A DNA stretch of 64,000 nucleotides from Phytophthora quininea (GCA_011947345.1 JAAVTG010000740.1:1-64000), one strand, 5' to 3'; numbered from the stretch's first letter, positions 22,610 through 34,743 are shown. Notes: generated by a model not told the origin, from the sequence alone. A program made the numbers and translations.

Positions 22610-24581
22610 ATGTCAAGCCCTCCTTCCGGCCCGTCTGCCGATTCCGGTGCTCCGCATGAGCGTGGCCACACCCCAGCCGCCTCGTCTGCTCCCGGGTCAA
22701 CGGCCTCGTCCAGCGGGGCCACGCCGCCGCCACGCGTTACCGCGCCGCCCACCGCTGCCATTCCTCCGACCTCTGATGTCATCGTCGTCGACGACAAGGA
22801 CAGCACCGCTGACGCCGCTCCTTCCGCTCCCGAGACGCCTGGCCGCTCCAGCGCTAGGCTCCGCGCTCAGAAGGCCGCACGCGTTTTGCGGGCTGCTAAT
22901 CGCAAGGCGAAGCGCGTCGGACCGCCTCGAACCGCGGCGGCGCCCTCGCCGTCGAGCAAGAAGAGGAAAACCGCTGACGCGCCCACCACTCCGATTGTGG
23001 CGCCGGCGTCCTCTCAAGACCCGAGTCCCCGGCAGACGCGCCGAACCCCAGCAGTGTCCCTGTCGGGGACGCGCTGGCGGCTCCGACGGCCCCCACGCTG
23101 CCCACGGCGGCGCCAACGCCCACCGCGCCTGCGCTCCCTGTACCTGGACCATCGGGCCCGCCTGCCGGCGAACTAGTCGTCGCACCATCTCTCCCGCCGG
23201 CGAGCCTCGTGTGCTCCCTGGTGGCACTTCGACTGCATCTGCGGGGCGTTCGCCCACCTCGCCGCGCCAGCCTGCCGGCTTCAACCTCGACGCGTTTACC
23301 CGCTCTTTTCGACCTGTAGCTCCGTGTGAGGAGCCCGTCACGGCCTACCACCGCCTGTCGCTGGAAGCGAAGGTGGACCAGCTCTTTGACGTCGTCTCCA
23401 GCCTGCAACGGGACATGCGGTCCCACACTGCTCAAGCGCACTCGGCGTCCGACGTTACCGTCGCTCCGTCAGCCCCCGACCGCGGCGAGATCGTTGCAAA
23501 CTCCTTCCCTGGCAACCAACCAGCGGCCGGCAGCGGCACCTGGACGCTCCCATCTCTTGGCAATGCGGCCGATCTCCCGCCGGCTGAGCTCTGCGAGCTT
23601 CGCTGCTCAAGTTTTCCGCCGCCCCGTGCACGCGCGAAGGGGAGTACAACCCGCCACTTGCGCACCAGCTTGCTGCTCACCGCCTGTTCCGGGACCTGAA
23701 CACGGCAAACGGTACGTGGTTGTCTCCAATGTCTTTCGTCTTACATCTGCGAGAGCTCGAGTGTGTGCGCTTTGAGGCCCCCGGCGGTTCTAATTGCGTT
23801 GTACAGCGGGAGTCTCGGTTTCCGAGGGCTCTCGGTCGTTCACTTCCGGCCTCTTTCGGAGTGGGAACGTCTCGAACTCGGGTCCACCAACGCGAACTTC
23901 GCCGCGGACCTCGGCACCGGCGCCACCCTGCCCACGTTGAACCACCCGTGCTCCACGTACGAGGATCTGCTTGCAGCGGTTGGCGAGCTTATCTCGGTTG
24001 GTGACGCGCTCTGGTATGACCACGCCCGTCGTCTGCTGTCGCGAGTCAAGCGCTTCATCGTCGCCAACATGGAGCGCGACGATGACACGCCCGACCGGGT
24101 GCGGCTGACGCTGCTTTTCGTCAACCAGATTCTCGGGCGCGCACTCGCCCACCTCGTGACGGATTCCCCCATTGATGTTTTGGCGAGGCGGTGCGTGACG
24201 TGGATTACCACAGCTCGGAGTGGCAGACCGCACTTAACAGCCTCGCCCTCCGCATGGAGTGAGCCGCGCTCGCCTCCACCGGCCTCGTCGACTGCGGCAC
24301 CTCCCCGTCGTGCTGACGAACGTCCGCGCCGCGGCCCGGCTACCCGGACCCCAGTCATGCCGGACTCGATTCGGCGCCTGATTCCGCGCGACCGCGACGG
24401 ACGCGAACAGTGCTTGCGCTTTCTTGCCGGCGGTATGTGCTACGGCGGGAGCCCCGACCGGTGTGCCCACCACGGTCGGACTCACCGCTGGCCCGGCCGT
24501 CTCCCGCGCGAGCTCCGCGACTTTATCGACCGGCACTACGGCCAGGACCGGAACCACCTAGGCCACCGCGACCACGATTGA
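22610..24581 (+). pseudogene. Gag-like protein of the tyrosine-recombinase retrotransposon
   Basis: Start at 22610 (MSSPPSGPSADSG). A Pro/Ala/Ser-rich, basic N-terminal half is followed by a helical domain (YEDLLAAVGELISVGDALWY...RVRLTLLFVNQILGRAL) and a C-terminal Cys/His cluster QCLRFLAGGMCYGGSPDRCAHH, a CCCH-like finger rather than the CCHC knuckle of LTR elements. Frame changes near 23180, 23700 and 24230 break it. It would package the element RNA. Confidence 0.6.
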
Positions 24582-24707
24582 GGAGGCCGAGGTGCTGCAA
24601 GCTCGTCAGATTTTCGGTCTCACAGCACAGCGTCTGCTAATAAACTACCCATTCGCTATGCTAACGAGCTATCCCTGCGGCATCGCCCGGCCTTACCGCC
24701 GGCGCGA

Positions 24708-26970
24708 GTGCCCCCGACCATCGCGCCCGGGTCCATCCGGCCGGTGACTGCCGAGGCGCCCTACGGCCCTCGCACTTCACATGAACCGCCCCATGGAGTT
24801 CTTCCGTCTGTGGAGTCGCCCCACGGCACTTCCGTGGCACATCAGGGTCACCCCACTGACCGGCGCCCCGATCTTCGCCCCGGCCTGGTGCTGTCGGTTA
24901 GCGGCTCGCAATCTACCGAGATCCAACTGCCTCCATCGTCAGACCCACCATGTGGCTGCCGACACTTGCGCCATCCCACTGTGCACCGCGTGCCTCCCAG
25001 TTCTGCCGCCATGTCGCGCTTCGAGTCGAACGCGGCCGCCCGAGCCGATCTCTGGGACGATATTCGGCTTCAACGCCTCAATCACGCACTCGGCCGAGTG
25101 GGGCTGACCCTGCCATCCCCGACTCCGCACCTCGTCGCGGGACGACCGTCACTCAATAAGGCGCTGCAACACACGCTTTCCGAGTTCGTCAGGCGCACTC
25201 GCATCGCTCTGCCTCGGTTTGTTGAGCTGGTGCGGGGCCAAACGCATGACGACTACCGGCCGAACAAACGCCTGCTACCAGACGTCCTCCGCTCGGCGTG
25301 CCAAGATTACCCGCATCTGGACGCGTTGATCACCACCGCGTCGTCCGGTGTGCGGGTGCCCCTCGCTCAGGGACCCCCGCGTCAGCGTTCCTACCCCGCC
25401 AACCACAAATCGGCTGACGATCGCTATCCGGTGCTAGTCAAGAATATCCGCAAGGGGCAAGACCTGTGGCGCTGCCTCGTCCTGGACCTCGACACCCTGG
25501 CCACCTGGCCCGAGGTTCACATCAGTCCCTTCGGGGTCGTGAACAAGGGCAACTCTGACCCCCGCGTGTCGGGTCGTGTTATTCACGACCTGTCGTTTCC
25601 CGACGGCGACTCCGTCAACGACGCGACCGACGTCTCCGGCTTGTGTCCTCCGCTGTTCGAGCCCTGTGACACCGTCGCCCGCGAGATTCTGACACAACAA
25701 GACCGACACCCGCACGCCGATATTCTCCTCCAGGCCGGCGATGTCGCGTCCGCCTTCCGCAACGCGAGCACCCACAGCGAGAGCGCATACCTTTTCGGCG
25801 GCCGGCTCGAGGCCGACAACGCACTGTTCATCGATACGGCCGCGGCATTTGGCTGGTCCGGCTCACCCGCGAGCTATGGTGTCGTCGGTGGCGCCATCGC
25901 CCACTTGCACGGTCGTTTAATCAATGCCCAGCGTTCGGACAGTCCCTTTAACTACTTCTGGGTGGGCGATCATGTCAATGTCGCCGCCGACGTTGGCTCC
26001 AACTGCGCCGATGTCGACCGGTCCCTGCGCTTTGCCATGGTTACCGTGCTGGGGCACGGTGCGATCAACGAAGAGAAGTTTACCTCGTGGTCTTCACGCC
26101 GGCAGGTGCTTTACCTGGTCTTCGATACCGTGTCCGGATCCGTTGCCATGCCCCCGAGAAGAACATGAAAGCCCGGGATATGTGCTTGCTGCGCTCACTG
26201 CGGATTTCCTCCGTCGCTCCGACTATCGTTCTTTGCTCGGTCGCCTCCGGCACGTCGCCACTTGCATCCGCCTAGCCCGAGCCTTTCTCCAGCGTCTGTG
26301 CCAGCACGAGCGCCACATCAGCCGGTGGTCGCGGGTGCCGATGTCCCCGATGATGAAGGAGGACTTATCGTGGTGGTGCGCCATTCTGGAGTCGTCCTCC
26401 CTAAACAGGGTTCCTCTAGCGTACTTTCGGTCAAACCCTCCTCCGGATGTTGTGGTGGAGATGGACTCTTCGGACGTCGCTCTCTGCGCTTTGGTTGCGG
26501 CTGATCGTTGCGTTCTTCGGTACCGCTTCAACGCGGCAGAATGCGCACTGATCGCGACAACGAAATCCTTGCCATCAACGGGGTTCGATATCAACTTCCG
26601 TGAGCTCCTTTCGTGCGCGTTCGCCGTGCAAGCTTGGGGGCAGGTGTGGTCCGACCGCCGCGCTAACTCTGGCGAGGGTCCCGTTCACGTCCACTTCCGC
26701 ATCGACAATATGTCGGCAGTGTCGTGGCAGAACAAGTTGTGTTCGCGGAACCTGCAAGCCCAGACCATCATACGACTACTCTGCCATTGGGAAGTCACCC
26801 TCGGCTTCCGCTTCTCCGCATCTCACGTCGCCGGTGTCGACAATCTGATTGCCGACGCGGGCTCTCGCTCGTTCACCAGCCCCGCTCTCGCAGCCAGGTT
26901 TCACGAACTAACGCGCGGTTGGGTGCAGGTCTCACCGACGGTGGATGCCACGCGGCTGGAACGGATCTGA
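24708..26970 (+). pseudogene. DIRS-type reverse transcriptase-RNase H
   Basis: The RT part reads GRVIHDLSFPDGDSVND, ILLQAGDVASAFRNAST (first catalytic Asp) and FNYFWVGDHVNVAAD, where the usual V-D-D is V-G-D. The thumb and RNase H follow in another frame: VVVEMDSSDVALCALVA (RNase H first Asp), FDINFRELLSCAFAV (Glu) and HFRIDNMSAVSWQNK with a final DNLIADAGSR. Two or more small indels lie at 26150-26210. The protein copies element RNA into DNA in the nucleus. The V-G-D substitution, if real, would probably inactivate it. Confidence 0.7.
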
Positions 26971-27993
26971 CGTACTATCTCCGAGCACACTCTGTCGCGG
27001 ATTCAACGTTCGCCAAATACCACCGCGCCCTGACGACGTGGTACTCGTGGTCTACCGCGCATGGCGTTCAGCCAGCCTTGATCGGGTATTCGCTGGACGT
27101 CCAACTACATGTTATCACCACCTTCATTCTCCACGGGTTCCAAGTTGGGTACGGCTCTGGCCGTCGCATTCGCAGCTCGACCATCGCCTCCACGCTGCAG
27201 GGGATCCTGCATTTCTTCCAGGCAGCCGGCCTCCAGTTCCCAAGCAGCCATTCACAAGTTCGCATGGTTTTAAAAGACATCTCCCGCCTGGATGGTCCTT
27301 CGCGTCGCAAGGCTCCGGTGTCGCTCCAGCTGCTCAAAAGCTGCTTTCACCTCCTCGACATGTCGTTGCCTTCCGACCAAGCTCTCTGGGGGCGTTGTGC
27401 CTGGCCTTCTTCTTCCTGTTGCGGCGTTCCGAGATCACAGCAAAAGGAATGAAATTCGCGTGGTTCGCGTTGAAGGCTTCGGATATCGCTGTGACGGACG
27501 CGGCAGGATCGATCACACACAGTGTCCAAGACGCGGCAGCGGTCCGCATCCGCTTGGTTGGATCTAAAACAAACCAACAAGGTGCACCCACTAAACGGAT
27601 GCTGAACCGATCCAACCATCCGTTCCTGTGCCCAGTCTTCGGCGCCCTGTGCACGATCAAGGCGAGAGCACACCTCCCGGTCGAGATTCCAGCAGCCGTG
27701 TTCATCAACGAGAAGGGTAGCCCAGCTTGCATCACCGGGGAGGCGATTACCTCCATCATCCGACGCGCAGCGTCCTACCTTGAGAAAACCCTCAAGCATT
27801 TAGCGCACACTCACTTCGAGCAGGGGCGCGACTCACATGTACCGAGCCGGCGTCGACGCGCTCACGATTCAATTCCACGGTCGCTGGGCTTCCGACACGT
27901 TCAAGCAGTACACAAGGTTGTGCAATGAGTCCGTCGAGCACCTCGCCGCCAAGATCGTATCAGGGCCAGAACAGGTACAACACCTTCACTAAC
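26940..27993 (+). pseudogene. Tyrosine recombinase of the retrotransposon
   Basis: An N-terminal core-binding part (DLTYYLRAHSVADSTFAKYHR) leads to a catalytic domain with the first Arg in FFLLRRSEITAKG, HSLRAG (H-x-x-R), HGRW and the nucleophile Tyr in FKQYTRL. Two frame changes occur, near 27390 and at G4 27823-27826; one extra G at the latter restores HSLRAGGATHMY. The enzyme integrates circular cDNA without leaving a target duplication. No separate ATG is evident, so it may be made as part of a polyprotein. Confidence 0.75.
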
Positions 27994-28359
27994 GGCTTGC
28001 AGGACTAACTCCTACTCATGGGGCTCACATCGATCCTCACAATTGATGTTGAAGTTAGTTCTGTAACCTCTTATTGAATTAAGCGTGTTGTCCCCAAACG
28101 TAGTGTAAGAGGAAAACTAGTATGGCAGCATCCCGGAGAACAGGTTGCTTAGGGCAACGCTAACCGGTACTTATACCGGTTTACCGACGCCCCCTTCCCC
28201 ACCCTTTCAGATGCCCTTACAAATACCAACACGAAATTCTCGATATCTTGCAACTCAAGCGCCGCACGACAAACGTCAACCAGACCAGGTCAGCATCATG
28301 CGCTCCCGAGATTGATATGCTGGTACTCATGCTCGCTCTCATGCACAGGTTTGCGAGTT
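27994..28359. other. Short intergenic region with a small palindrome
   Basis: No gene seen. taaccggtacttataccggttta at about 28157-28180 is a near-palindrome of unknown meaning upstream of the Cys/His triplet gene. Confidence 0.35.
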
Positions 28360-29377
28360 ATGTGGCAATGCAAGTTCTCCCCAGAGTGCAAGCGTGAACC
28401 CACTACTAAACGTAGCGGGGAGCTGCACTCGATGTGCGAGGAACACCGTCGACAGGCTAGCAAGACCCGCAGACCCCGGGAGCCTTCGTCACAAGACAAA
28501 AGACAGCCGTGCAGCGGTCATGACCAGGCCACAGCGGAAGTGAGAATAAGTCAGCAGGAAGATCGCAATGAAAATGCCACTCAAGCCCGTGCCTCGTTGC
28601 CCCAAGGCAGCCTGTGCAAACACCCTAGCAAATGCGCCAACGAGAGAGCTGTAAAGAGAAATGGCGGTCTTCATTGGCTGTGTGGAAGATATCGGCAGAT
28701 CCAGAATGCTGAGCAGCGTCAGCGGTACGATCGCCAAAAGAAAATTGCGGGTAAAAGAACGACAGAAGAAGACGTAGCTCTAAGCCGTGAAACTGGTTCG
28801 GCTGGATCCCCGCACCAAGTGATATTATCAGGCGCATCACCACAAAAGAGGAAGTTTGCAATAGCGAGAACGAGCTCGAGACGGCAGCGAGCACTGGTGT
28901 TCCAGCATCTTTGAATACGACCTCAGACGTCCGCTGCAAGAGCAAGACTCAGGAGTGCGGGCAACGGGATCCCTGCCAACGCTCCCGCGCCATGAAGAAG
29001 ACTGGCGAGCTCCATAGGTTTTGTGAGTATCACCGCCGTAAAAAAATACTATCCAGAGAAAGTGTCGCGAGCGCAAAGCCGCGAGGGAAGCAACAGCTGA
29101 AGGCAGTGGATCCCAAGATGCTCGGGCAAACCTTACAACGGTGGATCGCCAGCAGGCCACGCTGCGTGCAGTACCAGCCTCCGCTGCTGGAGCTCCAAAC
29201 CAACAGGTGAGAACGTCAGCTGGCCCCGCTCTGTCAGTCACGATACCAGAGCCCATTGTGAGTGTTTTGAAGGCCCAACGCGAAGAGTTCTTACGACGAA
29301 TTAAAGTCGACGCGCTGTTCATCGAGCAGTTTGACAACATTTGGGCGGCACACTTACAAAACGACAAGAGAGTGTAA
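28360..29377 (+). CDS. Protein with three Cys/His finger repeats
   Basis: Start at 28360 (MWQCKFSPECKREPTTKRSG). Three copies of C-x5-C-x12-H-x2-C-x2-(H/Y) are present: CKFSPEC...GELHSMCEEHR near 28370; CKHPSKC...GGLHWLCGRYR near 28615 (last His replaced by Tyr); CGQRDPC...GELHRFCEYHR near 28960. The 'K-R-x-G-x-L-H-x-x-C-x-x-H-R' core resembles a finger I associate with stramenopile proteins; zinc or nucleic-acid binding is inferred from the ligands. Frame breaks at C4 28808-28811 and A7 29040-29046 are each cured by one base, giving about 340 aa ending HLQNDKRV. The C-terminal part is helical. Confidence 0.65.
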
Positions 29378-29446
29378 AGACACAAACATCTAATCAATGT
29401 ACGTATACATGGGGGATTCATTTCCGTCCTAGTATTCTGGTCTCGG

Positions 29447-29725
29447 CTAACCCGCACGTCGATAGTCGGGTCTGATCGATGCACTGTAGGGAATATTTGT
29501 GGCCGCTGTTTGTTGTCGGTAAACGCTGTATTCCTTCGTCATCTCGAGGTCGATTATTTGGTACTTCGCGCAGTAGATGGTGCTGCGACCGAACAAAATG
29601 GTGCCGTCCACCTTCTTGACCATCTCGGTCAGTGAGTAGCTGAAATGGACGTGTCCGAGAGCACCGCTCCCCGAATCTACAGCCAACTTCACGCGACATG
29701 GTTTGCATTGACTGCATTTACACAT
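29447..29725 (-). CDS. Unrecognised Cys-rich-start ORF beside the Helitron end
   Basis: A 92-aa frame begins MCKCSQCKPCRVKLAV and ends PDYRRAG. The four-Cys start (C-x-C-x2-C-x2-C) is not one I can place. It lies just outside the proposed Helitron 3' end, so it may belong to the host or to another fragment. Confidence 0.25.
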   Translation of the reverse strand: MCKCSQCKPCRVKLAVDSGSGALGHVHFSYSLTEMVKKVDGTILFGRSTIYCAKYQIIDLEMTKEYSVYRQQTAATNIPYSASIRPDYRRAG

Positions 29726-29756
29726 GGTGGTGACTTGACGCGAATCTAACGCTACC

Positions 29757-29788
29757 TCCTGTCCAAGACCGAAAGGTCTTAGACAGGA
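29757..29788 (-). other. Helitron 3' terminal hairpin
   Basis: tcctgtccaagacc / ggtcttagacagga with a gaaa loop: a 14-bp stem with one mismatch, starting at the helicase stop codon. On the element's own strand it is followed by GTAGCGTTAG. Such a hairpin just inside the 3' end is a defining structural feature of Helitrons. Confidence 0.65.
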
Positions 29789-31480
29789 CCCCGAACCGAG
29801 TTACACGCGGGGAGTACGACACTGTTGTGTAGCCGAGCGATCTGCTTCATTTGGTGCACAACCGGAAGAGCAGCCTCTATTGTTTTAGAGACCGCAACAG
29901 CAACTTGAGACTCCCCAGCCTCAAAGCTGGCAACCTTCTCTGCTGCTGTGCTGAGTTCGGCCAGCGTCAATGATTGAGTCAAGAAAATGAAGTCTCGGTG
30001 CTTCACTCGCGACAGGGCAACATACTCAAATGCCACCGTCGGGATCGAATTGGTGTGAAATACGACCTTGTCCAATGTTAAGCTTTGACTTTGGTCATGC
30101 CGTATGCCAACCGCAATGGAATTCCCCGACGAATAACCCGATAGTCACTATTCTTTTGGCCCAGCTGACCTCCCGTGACATTACGGGAAAATATTTGGGA
30201 CGTCTTCTAGGAAGGAAAGTCCGAGATACAGGTCAGTAATCTTGGCCAGCACGATAGGCGGATCACTGCCTTCAAAAATATTAGATCATAAACCACGCCG
30301 TTTGTTCCGTTACAGAGGCCTGCTGGTTGTTCTAGGTTGAAAGTCAAGGTGACAGGAGCGCCAACACACAGCATTAGTTTCGTGGCGACTACTCTGTCTC
30401 TGTCACTTTGCGCAGTCTTAGCTTCGCTGATGAGAGCCGACACCGTTCCTGCTGGTATTTCTCGTTGCTGATGAAGCCGTTTCTGCTGGACGTGGCGCAT
30501 TGCATGAAGATGAACTATACTTGCGTCACTGGCGAGAAGGCTTTCTGCGTTAGCTACGTCGACGTCAATGTGTCGGTGAGCAATATGCTTAGCCTTCAAA
30601 TACCACTTCGGCATATTTGTGCAGGTGGTACACCGCGAATTGAACAATTCGACATTAGCGGCTGTTGGTTTACGGCAGCGTAGCCGTCGTAGTGCGGCAA
30701 ACCACTCGGGATCACGCTTCCCACGATTCTGACCTGTTAGCATGCAAACATTAGGTATTTGCTCCCATAACTCGCGACCCTTACGTTGCACTTCGCTGTG
30801 GATTTTCTCCTGCGAGGTTGATAATGCATAGGGAACGACGGGGTCTAGCTGTGCAGCGTCGCCAGTAAATGTTATATCTCGTCCACCAAAAGGAAATGCT
30901 GATACTGGGGCCAGATCTCTCATCCTCTGGTCAACCCAGTGAAGCATCTAGCACGAAATGACACTAAACTCATCGATGATGCCTAAATGTACATCCTTGT
31001 ATCTTTGCTGAAGCTTGTTGAGTTTATTCGGTCCATTCTTTTGCGTGGTAAGTGACGCATAAGGAGACGAAAATGCGAAGCGTGAGAACGATGAGAATAC
31101 AAGCGCCGAACACACCGTTTGGCCCTTAATATTAAAAGCCGCTGTACCTTAATGAGCAAGTAGGAGAGTTCGTTGGGAAAGCTTTTTCGGTCGCTCTTAA
31201 ACACACAACTTACATCTTTGACTAAGTGATCTATTAGCCAACTCTTTCCCGAGCCGCCTTCCCCGTTAACTATCATCTGCAAAGGCGCGCACGGTGTGCA
31301 TTCAAGCTCCGCTTTCAACCTAACTCTGGACTGTTTCGTTGCCATCGCAAACGGCAACCATTGCGACTCAGACATTGTACCTTTGACCCCAGAAGCATTT
31401 TCGTCGTCGTCACTGACGGGGTAGCGATAGTAATGATGGCCAGCAGGGTTCGCGTTACCGACACGGCTTCTCTCCTTCAT
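29779..31480 (-). pseudogene. Helitron PIF1-like helicase domain
   Basis: Walker A is VNGEGGSGKSWLIDHL near 31265. Further motifs are GGRDITFTGDAAQLDPV (motif III-like), MLTGQNRG and, in the last frame, VAFEYVALSRVKHRDFIFL (motif VI). The Walker B region near 30950 falls at a break (HASFR-like frame lost, then MLHWVDQRM). Frame changes or stops near 30980 and 30210-30080. The domain would unwind donor DNA during rolling-circle transposition. Confidence 0.7.
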
Positions 31481-31599
31481 CTAGGGTCTTACGTAGTCCT
31501 TTACAAAGGTCTTTGCTCTTTGGATGTCATCGCCTGAGTACGGATGCTTTGGTGACCATGTGGTTGCTCTCTTAGGATTGTCTAAAACCTCAGAGTTTC

Positions 31600-33824
31600 T
31601 TAGGTCCTCTTGCTCTTGCAAAGACACACAGCTATTACCAAAGTGTACTCTTCGACGAACGACGCGTAGCTCATAGAATCAAAGACGCTGTTAGATGGCC
31701 GGGCCATATACGCGCGCTCCAGAGGCTCTAGTCGGCCCTTCGTGTTACTCGCTCTGTAAGCAATTTCAGCAAGTTCTTGCGGCTCCCAAGTGTCGACTCG
31801 ATAGCAGCGCATATGGTGGCGAAGCACCTTTACGCGCTCAACAGTCCTCGACTTTCCATGCAAAGGTAGTTCTCTCAGCAGTATGAAATACGCTTCCTTG
31901 GCGCTGATTTCCCGAATTGACACAGCTGCATTCGCAACCTTTTTCAAAATGGTGTGATGGGGCAAATTTACATCGCAGCGGTTCACTGCTGCAGCAATCA
32001 CCTTTTTAACCGAGCAGTATCCGGTTCTGCTTTACTTACATTCGCACCAGCGTATTCTGCTGCACCGTAGGCATTTCCGATGAGTTGCAGGTCCATGTTT
32101 GCCCGCCAAGTCGATAGCAGCGCCGGTGAGTAATTATTCGTGCTCGCAATCTCTCTTTTCAACCTAATTCTCAACGATGGAGTGCCATCAGACGCAAAGG
32201 ATGTATCAATTTCGGTGTTAGCCTGAAGCTCCTTTGGATACCCAAAGCGGTACTCATTACCTTTTTCCTACAAGTTGCCCCGGGGTAGCAAACGTGCTGC
32301 TGCACTCGATGCACTAACCTAGACAAATCACATTCCCAGTCGTCGCCGCTGTACTCTCAGGACGAGATCCGATAATATCTATATTTTCTGCGCTGCAAGT
32401 AGTACAAATCGAGCAATTGCAGTCAGCTGGTTGCGTCAAGGTTTTTGATAGGACTGATATGCTACGATCGACAAATGCTGCTAACTCACGCTTACCCTCA
32501 TCGGTTTTTGAGAGCTCTAGAATATCGGGGCGTCTTTAATCCATAGCAGCGCGTGAATGTGCGGGGAGCCCCTCTGCTGAAACTCAACTCTCCAAAAATA
32601 ATCGTCGATGTCGCCCAAAGGCTTCTCACGGCCACACAACACATTATCGAAAAACATTGAAAGCGATGGTTAAAATAGCGCGCTGCAATATCAGGATTTT
32701 CACTGAGCAGCCTTCTCCTATCCTTTGACGACAAGCGTTTGCACTCGTCAAGAGTCAGATAGGGATTGCAAACTATAAAAAGTCCGGCCAAATAATGTCG
32801 GCAGCACTCAGCGTGAGAAAGAAGGTCGGCCAGCGAGTAGGTAGCACACGGCTTCCAATCATGCTCATCAAGTCGTCTCTAACACTGCTCCAGTACAGCC
32901 CACTACCTCTGACAACTTTGAAATACGGCTTCAACGATTCTAATAACCGCATAGCTGTGTTTGTTCTTTCCCGAGTAGAGTCCGGCTGCGTCCCGGTATC
33001 GTTTTGTGGCTCTACGTCGCTAACTCGTGTCACCAAGCCATCGATTTGTCGTCTTTGTATTAAGTTAAGGCAGAAAAATTTGAAGTTGTTATGGATAACA
33101 AAGCGTCGGTCGTGCCACTTCATGAGGTGTGCACAGAATTCGGCTAAATGATACTCGTGCATTCGATTTTCGCAGCTTTCTACTGGGTTTATGCCACATT
33201 CTCCATTAGGAAATAGAGTAGGAAAACAGTTCTGCATCAAAAACTTGGTTTTGTATTCATCAATAGGTTCCGTACGACTCTGCAGCTCTTTCACAGGGTA
33301 CTCAGATCCGCCACACGCCAGATTAGCAGCCTCTACTATCTTTTCTAGCTCACTCTGCTTGTCTTGATCGTCGCGTTCTAGCTCGAAGGTTCCGGTTAAG
33401 TTATCCATGGCATCTTCCTCGCTATCAAGACATGCTGAAGCTGAATTTGACGTATCTGCACTCTCTACTGTGGAGTTGCTAGTTCTACAATCATGATGTG
33501 ATTCATCGCAAGCAAGCAAGTATTACACGTATGTGTGTCTCCAGAGGCTGTTGAGGCTGTAAACCCCATACTACTCTCGCAGCGGTGCCCACCGTCGATC
33601 CGCAAACTGCCTTCTTGCTCGGAGTTTGCTGCAAACGAGCGGCCTTCATCATCGTCGCGCTCACGATTCAGCTGGTTTTCGTGAACACGAAGCTGCTGAG
33701 ACTCTTCGTCGGTGATTGAGACGCTTGGAATGTCGCTCTCGATGTGAACTGGTGCAACGAAGCTAAGTTCTCCTCCGAAATCCGCACAGTTTTGTAGGGA
33801 GGATTGTTGTCGATAAGCCAACAC
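31600..33824 (-). pseudogene. Helitron Rep (HUH endonuclease) domain
   Basis: Frames give FLTLSAADIIWPDFL (Helitron_like_N), then QRGSPHIHALLWIKDAP near 32560, carrying the metal-binding H-x-H motif. Near 32050 comes ALLSTWRANMDLQLIGNAYG followed by AAEYAGANVSKAEP, with the two tyrosines of the nicking motif (Y-x4-Y). An acidic Ser-rich stretch precedes it. At least three frames are needed, so the gene is broken. The intact protein nicks DNA and becomes 5'-linked through a tyrosine. Confidence 0.7.
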
Positions 33825-34743
33825 AGTGCTTGTCTGAGCAAGTCGGGTCTAACCCTGAAAAATTTTGCCGATTCTGTTTCTTTCGTCTTCAGAAAGACGA
33901 CCCCACACTTGTGCAGTGGCCTAGGTAGATCCAACACAATCTCCACAGCACTATTCCAGTAGTTAATAGAGTTACCGCGGGTTAACTCTTGGCCGTCACA
34001 ATACAGATTTACACAAGTTGTGAAAGAGACACCTAATCCGATAAGTCGTGCCTCCATTCGATTCAACACGGCAAGCTCATGAGGAACGGGTACTAACCGG
34101 AAACCACTTGCCTTACAGAATTTCGGGATCTCTTTTTCCGTAGGGATTTTCACATCGCCCACACAGCTAAACTATCGACGCTTCGCTGCTTTCATCGTTC
34201 ACTACAGCCTCCGGGATGACTTCACATTTTCCCTCCGAGTTACACAGTGGCCTAAAGAAGGCGACATTCGGCTCGTATCGTCTGAGCACCGCTTGTTCGG
34301 ACTTCGTAAGTTCGCCGCAGCTACCACATATCCGAAGAAACGGGGAATCGATGGCAGCAGAAAATCTGGAATGCACAGTTGAGTAAGCACAGCGGACACA
34401 CCACTCAGAAATGTAGCGCACCTTTTGCATCTTCGCTACGGTCCCGAGTGGTGATGTTTTGAGAAACTTTACTTCTTTTACTCCGCTTAGCGCTGCGAGG
34501 TTGTAGGTGAGTTACTGCATTCCGCTTCATCGTCTCTTCATGGCGTGCAAGACGCTTGACTGTGCAGTCTGCCTCAGCAACCTCAACAGGAGCTGCATTA
34601 ACCCGTCGCCTTTTTCGCGGTGCCCCACTGAGTTGTGCGTCTAAAGCCGCAAGAACCCGCCTTGCAGCCTTGGCAGCCCGAGCATTCTGGTAGGGCTTCA
34701 CCATTTCGATCCAAGCTGTGCGCGACCCTGTTACACATTCCAA
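33668..34743 (-). pseudogene. Helitron N-terminal regions (basic, Cys-rich, DUF6570-like)
   Basis: 34743-34405: a basic Ala/Arg-rich frame (GAPRKRRRVNAAPVEVAE) resembling a nuclear-targeting tail. 34430-34167: Cys-rich, with WCVRCAY and LRICGSCGELTKSEQA as possible zinc ligands. 34162-33668: VPHELAVLNRMEARLIGLGV...CGVVFLKTKE, which resembles the DUF6570 segment of Helitron Rep proteins. They follow one another with small frame changes and lead into the Rep domain. Confidence 0.6.

Larger units (their letters stand above)
22430..28000 (+). mobile_element. Tyrosine-recombinase retrotransposon (DIRS order, Ngaro-like layout)
   Basis: A GC-rich block encodes, in order, a Gag-like protein, a DIRS-type reverse transcriptase, RNase H and a tyrosine recombinase, all on the plus strand. 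No integrase of the DDE type and no LTR pair were seen. The methyltransferase domain present in many DIRS and PAT elements is not visible between RNase H and recombinase (these nearly abut), which favours an Ngaro-like organisation. Ends were set by base composition and coding limits; the characteristic split or inverted repeats were not identified. Confidence 0.75.
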
